A DNA stretch of 64,000 nucleotides from positions 13,856,082-13,920,081 of the forward strand of contig NC_067207.1 in assembly GCF_026262505.1 (NCBI RefSeq). Reading direction: 5' to 3'. This stretch comes from Trichomonas vaginalis G3 (lineage: Eukaryota; Parabasalia; Trichomonadida; Trichomonadidae). A program made the translations under genes and the position numbers. Below the pieces are notes generated by a model. The model had not been told where the DNA came from. It saw only the letters and a program-made list of their open reading frames with translations, and searched no databases. This document shows, one piece after another, positions 57,756 through 64,000 of this stretch; position 1 is the stretch's first letter, and each line of letters opens with the position of its first letter.

Positions 57756-58574
57756 ATGAATTTTACAAAACCACCGTTACCCTTCTTTGGAAATAAGAGT
57801 AGATGTAAAGATATTCTATTGAGAGAACTTAAGAAACTACCGAATGGTCTAACATTTGTAGACTTGTTCGGTGGAAGTTTCTATATATCTCATTTGTGCC
57901 ATACAATATTTCCTGACTCAAAGATTATATGCAATGACTTCGACAACTATATGAACCGTCTCAAACATATACCAGACACAAACAAAATATTGAAAGAGTT
58001 AAAAGAAAAGATACCTATAGGTAAGATGGAACGTATACCATTAGATAAGAAAAATACTGTCAGAGAGGTTTTGAAAAAGGCAGAGTATATTGACTGGGAT
58101 AGTATATCTGCTAGACTATTATATAGTGGTGCTATAAGAGTTCATGACATTGAAACACTTATGTCAAAAGTTTTATATCTTAACTATACAAATGTTTTCA
58201 AAGAGAACATAGAAAAATATATTGAGGGTATAGAGTTTGTGAGATGTCATTGGACAGAGTTGTATGAAAAATATAAAGACAAGGAAAATATTTTCTTTAT
58301 AGTGGACCCGCCGTTCTATAACACATGGGATTTTCAATACCAAGTAGACTGGACTTTGAGAGACTCTTTAGAAACTTTAGACGTTTTACATAACCATCCA
58401 TGCTTTTACTTTACATCCGATAAAAGTGGTTTGGAAAGTGTCATGAGATGGTTAGAGGACATACATGACTATGAGTTTAGATACGATAAGATAGAATATG
58501 AGAGAGGTCCTATAAACTGGAGAAAGTGTCATAACAAAGAAATTTTACTAGTAAGTAAATGTGGTTTGAAATAG
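57756..58574 (+). CDS. D12-class DNA N6-adenine methyltransferase (Polinton B)
   Basis: 272 residues, apparently whole. Motif I is FVDLFGGSFY and the catalytic motif is VDPPFYNTWDF. PPLPFFGNKSR at the N-terminus is the usual first motif of the class. The leader TTTTGTCACTTTTCTGTCAC, then a T-rich tract before ATG, is shared with element A, and this is where the two elements become collinear. It probably marks element DNA by adenine methylation (inference). Confidence 0.88.
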   Translation: MNFTKPPLPFFGNKSRCKDILLRELKKLPNGLTFVDLFGGSFYISHLCHTIFPDSKIICNDFDNYMNRLKHIPDTNKILKELKEKIPIGKMERIPLDKKNTVREVLKKAEYIDWDSISARLLYSGAIRVHDIETLMSKVLYLNYTNVFKENIEKYIEGIEFVRCHWTELYEKYKDKENIFFIVDPPFYNTWDFQYQVDWTLRDSLETLDVLHNHPCFYFTSDKSGLESVMRWLEDIHDYEFRYDKIEYERGPINWRKCHNKEILLVSKCGLK

Positions 58575-58690
58575 GACTACTTGTTTTAGGTTTTTTCCAT
58601 TGTGTCATTTACTTATTTGACGTGGCAGAAAGATATAGAGAATATGAAGATGAACCAATGCCTGCAAATGTCCAGTATATGTACTCGTAA
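58559..58690 (+). CDS. 43-residue single-pass membrane protein (Polinton B)
   Basis: Overlaps the end of the methyltransferase gene: MWFEIGLLVLGFFHCVIYLF, then a charged tail ending QYMYS. Same length and frame as the copy in element A. Confidence 0.7.
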   Translation: MWFEIGLLVLGFFHCVIYLFDVAERYREYEDEPMPANVQYMYS

Positions 58691-58713
58691 GAGATATTTT
58701 TATCTAATATTAA

Positions 58714-59076
58714 ATGGACGCACAGAACTTAGCGAATGCACAGCAACCTGGACAACCAAACCCAGAGAATATTCCAAATGAAGTTAGAATACAAACTGCA
58801 ATGGCAAACTATGGTCAAGTGCCAACAGATGTACAAATGCAAACTGCCATGTCAAATGACGCTGCGTTAGGCTTACCACCATGGTATGCAAATATGAGAT
58901 GGAAAGAGTTTTATACAAACCCTGAAGTGGGATATAAACAACTCTATGCAGATGACGCGAACACAGGAGTTGACCCAGAGTATGTTTTCTACCAGAGGAG
59001 AAATAGAATGTATGAGCTCCAGTTAAAGAATGCTATGGAACTCAACAGGAAACGTAAGAGACTAGGCGGACATTAG
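58714..59076 (+). CDS. 120-residue protein (Polinton B)
   Basis: MDAQNLANAQQPGQPNPENI to RKRKRLGGH, apparently whole. It provides the uninterrupted version of the gene that carries a mariner in element A. QTAMANYGQVPTD and QTAMSNDAALGLP form a short internal repeat. Family unknown. Confidence 0.72.
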   Translation: MDAQNLANAQQPGQPNPENIPNEVRIQTAMANYGQVPTDVQMQTAMSNDAALGLPPWYANMRWKEFYTNPEVGYKQLYADDANTGVDPEYVFYQRRNRMYELQLKNAMELNRKRKRLGGH

Positions 59077-59094
59077 ATTTTTACATATAGTAAA

Positions 59095-59337
59095 ATGGGT
59101 TTCTTTGGAAGAATAGGAAACTTCTTTCGAAATGTTGGAAGAGGTATATGGAATGGAATAAAAACCGTAGGAAGAGGAATTTGGAACGGAGTCAAAAATA
59201 TTGGCAAAAGAGTAGGTCAGTTCGTTGGTATTATACCTAAAGACCCTGAACCAGAAGAACAAGCTCCTGTTATACAACAGCCTGAACCTGCACCACAGTC
59301 TAGTTGGCAACCAAATCCAACACCTCAACCGTATTAA
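59095..59337 (+). CDS. 80-residue basic amphipathic protein (Polinton B)
   Basis: The protein is identical to that at 13868-14110, with a few silent base changes. It has two GRGIWNG helices and a Pro/Gln tail. Confidence 0.75.
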   Translation: MGFFGRIGNFFRNVGRGIWNGIKTVGRGIWNGVKNIGKRVGQFVGIIPKDPEPEEQAPVIQQPEPAPQSSWQPNPTPQPY

Positions 59338-59339
59338 AA

Positions 59340-60185
59340 TTATATTTTTACCGTTCGATAGTAGTTGTATATGAAACTAAGTTCTAAGTAAAACGCGTGG
59401 TATAATGGAATTATTCTCTTTCTTCCATCTGTAGTAAACCATACTTGAAAGTCTGAAATACTTCCACTCGGCGGTTCATATAGCTTTGTAGGTTTTTCGT
59501 AAAAGTCATTTGCCAGCATAAAAAAGAGTTTTGTGCACCAGAAAATGAAGCATGAACGATAATAGCATCTGAGTCAAAAACATTTTCATATGTTCCATTA
59601 GGGTTTTCGACTTCATAAAAGTTCGGGTGTACTGGATATTCTGCAGGCTGATTTAACATCCTCAGAAACCTATACCATGCCAAGTTGTTATATTTTGTAG
59701 AAATAAAACGTCTTCTCCAAGGTCTTCTATTCTATTGATTTTAACAGTTGCATTTTTCCTGTCATATATAATATCGAGATGGTACTCTCCTTCGTCAATG
59801 TTGTACTGTTTTGCATATTCGAGATAGATATCGTTTATTTTTCTTGAAAAGCTTGAAGAGTTGTTTCTAAGTTTACAAGCAAATTCACTTGTAAAAGTTT
59901 TCCCTGTTCAAATTTCTCATACGTATGTTTTTCTTTGTTATAGTATCGAATTTCAAAAGCGACCGTAAATGGGAAACCATGTATGGCTTCTGAAATGAAC
60001 TTCATTCTACGAAAGCCAACAGCTTTTGTGACGGATGGGTCTCTTAGCCATCTCAATGGGTAGTCAAAACGATAGCCTTCATGCTTTACGGTCTCTGTCT
60101 CAAACTTTTGACCTACGTTAGTAAAAAGTTCATCTAATGGTTTAGTTGTAGCAACTCTTGAATTTTCTTTTTCTATTGAAAGCAT
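59340..60185 (-). pseudogene. Putative virion protein, counterpart of 14114-14962 (Polinton B)
   Basis: Begins MLSIEKENSRVATTKPLDEL and ends in the same region as the copy in A. VHASFSGAQNSFLC and NPNGTYENVFDS are recognisable. Divergent from the fibre-like gene over 18 bp. Broken. Confidence 0.75.
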
Positions 60186-60203
60186 ATTTTATCTAGAATA
60201 AAA
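60186..60203. promoter_or_regulatory. 18-bp bidirectional promoter (Polinton B)
   Basis: ATTTTATCTAGAATAAAA between divergent start codons, identical to 14963-14980. Confidence 0.65.
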
Positions 60204-61444
60204 ATGTCGAAAGAAACAGCGTCTATGAGAGAAATACAACACAACCGACAACTCATTTTGCAAGCTCTAAATAAGAACACAACAAACTTTTCAAACTATT
60301 CTAAGATATCTGAGTCATTGAAAGAAGGAAACTTAAAACTGACGATAAACCCATTGACAGACGAGTTTCTGTTTCAAGACAGTAAGAACCATACTGTTTG
60401 TATAAATCCAACAAAAAGAACTTTAAACGAGAAACCTATAGATGAACTTTTTTGAAAGCAGATATTGACAACAAAGCTGACAAAGAGTATGTAGATGCAA
60501 CAAGAGACTATATTCTCGCATGGACAGATAGAACATACCCACAAAAACATCATACACATAACATCTATGACGTAGATGAACTTCAAGAAATGTTAGATGA
60601 CAAAGCGGATAAAACATATGTTGACAATAAAATGTCAAGTGAAGTGACAAGAGCTGACAAAGAATATTCTAAAAAGACTCATACACATACCATTGCAAAT
60701 ATTACAAACTTACAAGAAACCTTAAACAAGAAAAGTGACGTTGGACATACACACGATTTCTTCGCAACTGTTGGTATAGAAAATATTGAAGGAACGGTTG
60801 AAGGAGCTGATGGAACTGGTGGGGATGTATTAAATTGGAAACCTCCTAACTTTCCACAAGGTTTAACATCGGAAGAAGACATAACAACGATGAGATACAT
60901 TAGATGTAGAAATGTCTATGTCATGGAGGATGAAAAAAAAGTTAAATTCACTGCTCAAGATTTATATGATAAAAAAGCTGACAAAACAGAGCTTCAAACG
61001 TTAAAGACAGAAATACTTCAAACAGTATATCCTATAGGTTCTATTTACACGTCAATGAACTCTACCAGACCAGAAGTAGTACTTGGTCTCGGAACTTGGA
61101 CTCAAATAGTCGACAGGTTTTTGTATTGTGCAAACTCTTCAAAGGAAACAGGTGGAAGTAAAACGATTTCAGGTGCAAATTTACCTGCGCACAGTCACTA
61201 CGTAAGTTTAACTACATCTCGAGAAGGTGGGCATAGGCATAAATATTGGGATTGGACAGGAATGACAAAAGGTAAAGGATATGATGTTAAAGACAACGTT
61301 CAGTTTGCTATAAATTGTTACTTGGATAACACTGAGGTAGGAGGAGATACACATTTCGTTTCAGGGTATACGCAAACAACGGGACAAAGTAAAGACTACA
61401 TGCCACCTTACATGACAGTTTACGCATGGTATAGAATTGGTTAG
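60204..61444 (+). pseudogene. Phage tail-fibre-like protein (Polinton B)
   Basis: Same architecture as 14981-16246: His-rich repeats (KKTHTHTIANITNLQ, GHTHDFF) and the end MPPYMTVYAWYRIG. The repeat region differs from A (an extra YPQKHHTHNIYDVDELQEML unit and a shorter later part), as expected for unit gain and loss. The receptor-tip segment near TTSREGGHRHKYWDW also differs. Broken. Confidence 0.78.
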
Positions 61445-62388
61445 TCGTCATTTCAACTTCTTTAGCATATTCGTCAGAGTTGTCTTATATTTGTTAGGAA
61501 CTGTCTTTGAAAGTATACCACCTTGAACTTTAACAAGTTTGAAACGAGGTCTGACAATAGTAGTTTTATCTTCTGCTTGCAGTCTGTACATTTTGCCATG
61601 TTTGCCTAAAACTTCATAATATTCTCTTGTATACTTTCTTCTATTTTTACGAACACGAAGGTGAGTACCTGTCGGGTTCCCATTGTTGTCATAGTCAATA
61701 GTATTTTCATATGGGTCGCGTTTAGGTATTTTCTATTTTTACTTTGTCACCTTTCTTAAGTTTGAAGCCTGGCATTCTTTCTTGTTTGTCTCTTTTGACT
61801 AAACTATTAAATATATAGTCTTTCTCTAAGTCGGGGTTGTTTTCATTTCTTCGGGGGAGTGGTTTCCCAAACCTTTTGTTTACGGTTATTGTAAATATTT
61901 AAAACTTGTCTCACTTTGCCATGGAGAAATGTCTATATTTGTCGTCATATGACATTTCATTTGCTTACCACCTTGTGGTTGGTTTAAGTCTCTTAAGATT
62001 TTTATACAACTGTCAATGACACAAGAGCAGAATGGTTTTGGTCGACAATGAAATATTGGTTTACATTTTTTGAACGCAGATAGTTTTTAATATCGTGATT
62101 TGAAAGAACTTTCACAGTCAGATGTCAGTTTTGTTGGATGGTATTTGTCACGAATATTGTCAAAGCAGTTTTACATCTAAAATATTTTTGGACCTAATGG
62201 TATGGCTTCACAGTATCTTGTGTTTTGACCAACAAATATTAGCCAGTATGGAGGTCCATCTTCTCTATACCTCGGAATGTTTTCCAAGATATCCATAAAC
62301 CAAGCATTTGGTGTTGAACTAAAGATTTTTACCATGAGTGCTTTCTTTGTTGCCTTAGAAACATAGGGTCCTTGTTTGGATTCGTCAT
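61442..62388 (-). pseudogene. Retroviral-type integrase (Polinton B)
   Basis: DNA is closely similar to the integrase gene of A along its whole length and in the same place, between the fibre-like and amphipathic-protein genes. No long open frame remains. Broken; it is the most decayed gene of the visible part of B. Confidence 0.8.
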
Positions 62389-62404
62389 TTTTATCCTATA
62401 AGAA

Positions 62405-62801
62405 ATGGGTTTATTTGGCGCATTAGCAGGAGTTGCATCTAGATTTTTACCCGCAGTGGAAAATAGCCAGAGGTGTATTTGGAGTTGGAAGGAAGATTTG
62501 AGTACATTAGGTATACTGAAAGAGAAAGCACAACCTATTATACAAACTGTACAGAAAGGTTGGGATGTAGCACGAGATGCAGCAAATCTTATTCCAAATC
62601 CTGAAACAAGAGGAAAAGTTCAAGGATGGATGGACAATGTAGGAAGACAAGCAGGAAACTATATAACAAAGCAAATGACTACTATAACCAAGCAGGACAC
62701 TATATGGACCAAGGTGAAAGATTCTTTAACAGAGGATATAACCATGCACAACAGTGGGTAAACAATAACAACCGCAACCACCTCAAACTTGGGGAATGTA
62801 A
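62405..62801 (+). pseudogene. Gly/Ala-rich amphipathic protein (Polinton B)
   Basis: Begins MGLFGALAGVASRFLPAV, as in A, and retains LIPNPETRGKVQGWMDNVGR. Broken. Confidence 0.75.
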
Positions 62802-62820
62802 AGTTTTTTACTGAGATGAA

Positions 62821-62976
62821 ATGAACAATACAGCATTGAGACAAATGGGTTCAAGATGGATTTGTCGATTCCAGCAGTTACACAACCACGTGTTTGTCAA
62901 GTCCTCCCTATACCCTCAGGAAGTTTTAGACCGACTTAAAAAACCTAAACAACCAGTTGAAAACAAACCAAACTAA
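62821..62976 (+). pseudogene. Counterpart of the 51-residue small protein (Polinton B)
   Basis: Starts MNNTALRQMGSRW after the same TTTTTTACTGAGATGAA leader. The rest is closely similar DNA but does not give one clean frame. Confidence 0.6.
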
Positions 62977-62995
62977 ATTTTTTTACTGAGATGAA

Positions 62996-63581
62996 ATGAC
63001 CGAAGAAGTTGAAACGGTAGATTTGACACCACAAACAAAAAGTTCAGAACCATTGTCAAAACCTGTCAAAGAACTTACAGATGAAGAGAAAAATTCAATA
63101 ATAGAAAGTGCCAGGTCTGGAAATACAAACCCTAACTATAAAGTCACTTTTCATAGAAATGGAACGGCTAGTATCTCAAAAAAGAAACAGACTCTCACAA
63201 ATAAAATATTGAAGTCTGAAGGAGCTTTCGAGACAACAGATGGAAAAGTTTACTTCACTGACCAACAGTTCATTATAGAACATCTCATTGACTTAGAGTC
63301 GAAATATTCTAAACTTTACAACAAACACAAAAAGTTGAAAGGAAAACAAAAACAAATGGCATATGATATTTATGAAGATGTTGACGACACAACTAAACCT
63401 GCAAGTGAGGTAAAGTCAGATGAACCGAAAAGTGACGAAAAAACCGATAGAAGAAGAGAAACCAAAAACTGAAGATAAACCAAAACCAAAGTTTAGTTTC
63501 CAAACTAAACCAAGTCAACCTTCATTAGCTGGTATGGGTTGGCGTCAAAGACTTATGGCAGCAGGTGGTTATGTAAAGTAA
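62996..63581 (+). pseudogene. 194-residue charged protein counterpart (Polinton B)
   Basis: Begins MTEEVETVDLTPQTKSSEPL and keeps the coiled-coil centre and the end motif region (GMGWRQRLMAAGGYVK). Broken. It is followed within 30 bp by PolB, with no HNH gene between. Confidence 0.72.
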
Positions 63582-63611
63582 AGAAAAAAATATTTTTTTA
63601 TTTTTATAAAA

Positions 63612-64000
63612 ATGCCCCCATATAGAATGGATAGAAAATCTGCTAGAATAAAAGCAGAGTTAGAAAGATATGGTTGGAAAGTTTCGAAGAATTTTAAATA
63701 TAGGAAGGGAAGACCCATAAAAGTCTATGACAAATTGTCTGGTCTTCGCTACGAAATGGAATTGGAAACAGCACGCACAAATTATCCAAACAGACTAGAG
63801 AGGTTAGAAGAAGAACGTCTTATGGACATGCCTTTCAATGTTAATGAGCCACAGGTTGATGGACACGACGGCTTTGCCAGATTCTACTGGAAACATGACG
63901 AACAATTGCATCCTTTGAGAAGGAAAAAAGGAAAAGGTGAAGACGCACATGCTCCCATGGAAAGAACAAGATATGCATATGAGAAGTACCGTGAAGTTAG
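63612..64000 (+). CDS. Family B DNA polymerase, N-terminal part (Polinton B, runs off the window)
   Basis: Begins MPPYRMDRKSARIKAELERY and stays open to the window edge, about 130 residues. It is very close to the N-terminus at 19164 in element A. The leader is TATTTTTTTATTTTTATAAA. The polymerase motifs lie beyond the window. Confidence 0.85.
   Translation, partial: MPPYRMDRKSARIKAELERYGWKVSKNFKYRKGRPIKVYDKLSGLRYEMELETARTNYPNRLERLEEERLMDMPFNVNEPQVDGHDGFARFYWKHDEQLHPLRRKKGKGEDAHAPMERTRYAYEKYREV

Larger units (their letters stand above)
57463..64000 (+). mobile_element. Maverick/Polinton element B, left 6.5 kb (continues past the window)
   Basis: Starts with a 33-nt A-tract, GGAAGT and the same G-rich hairpin as element A. 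From about 57690 it is collinear with the left arm of A, with the same genes in the same order and only scattered differences. It lacks the mariner and the HNH genes upstream of PolB. It is a young fossil: the left-most genes look whole, several others are broken, with more than ten breaks in the visible part. Confidence 0.9.

Noticed and set aside
1-64000. tRNA, rRNA or snRNA genes
   Set aside because: No cloverleaf with tRNA-like A and B boxes or rRNA core sequence was recognised by eye. A covariance-model scan would be needed for certainty.

Overview
The window looks like nuclear DNA from a trichomonad parabasalid, most likely Trichomonas vaginalis or a close relative. The grounds are: low GC, nearly intron-free genes, DUF3447-type ankyrin-repeat proteins, a Pmp-like beta-helix fragment, a CFAP53-type axonemal gene (so a flagellate), two mariner copies of the size and termini expected for Tvmar1-like elements, and two large Maverick/Polinton elements. 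The genus-level call is inference. I could not run a search.

Layout. 1-6.1 kb is a host block, all on the minus strand: an ankyrin/DUF3447 gene, a GRP170-like ER Hsp70 gene with one frameshift and one in-frame TGA, an F5/8C (discoidin) gene with an in-frame TAA, and a coiled-coil gene. 6.1-10.8 kb is a graveyard of small DNA elements: a perfect 60-nt three-way-junction palindrome, a 120-bp tandem array, a gutted MULE transposase gene split by a foldback element, and a mariner. 10.82-38.16 kb is a 27.3-kb Polinton (element A) bounded by a 5-bp TACTT duplication, with a second mariner nested inside it. 38.2-43.9 kb is gene-poor and holds a 0.5-kb inverted repeat whose arms end in arrays of hairpins, another foldback element and a 113-bp tandem array. 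44-57.1 kb is host again: a DHHC acyltransferase with an in-frame stop, two copies of an ankyrin relic, a Pmp-like fragment, a second ankyrin/DUF3447 gene, CFAP53, an SGT/STI1-like TPR protein and two unassigned genes. 57.46 kb to the window end is the left part of a second Polinton (element B), almost collinear with A.

Element A reads mostly rightward on its left arm: adenine methyltransferase, small proteins, a phage-tail-fibre-like protein, HNH endonucleases flanking PolB, then a KilA-N cluster. It reads mostly leftward on its right arm: packaging ATPase, SF3/D5-like helicase, capsid-type genes and a coiled-coil protein. The integrase and one putative virion protein run against the left-arm direction. 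The two arms converge on a 22-bp palindromic tandem array at 27.5-27.9 kb. Genes are tightly packed, often with 16-36 bp divergent promoters. Both Polintons are treated as young fossils: many parts look whole, others are broken, and A and B are very similar in sequence.

The most unusual signal is the KilA-N region of element A (22.8-27.4 kb). Hairpin-forming blocks inside two KilA-N-like genes recur as non-coding arrays next to those genes. A further gene in the same region sits between 66-bp inverted repeats that differ at one base. This arrangement is the best candidate for something undescribed.
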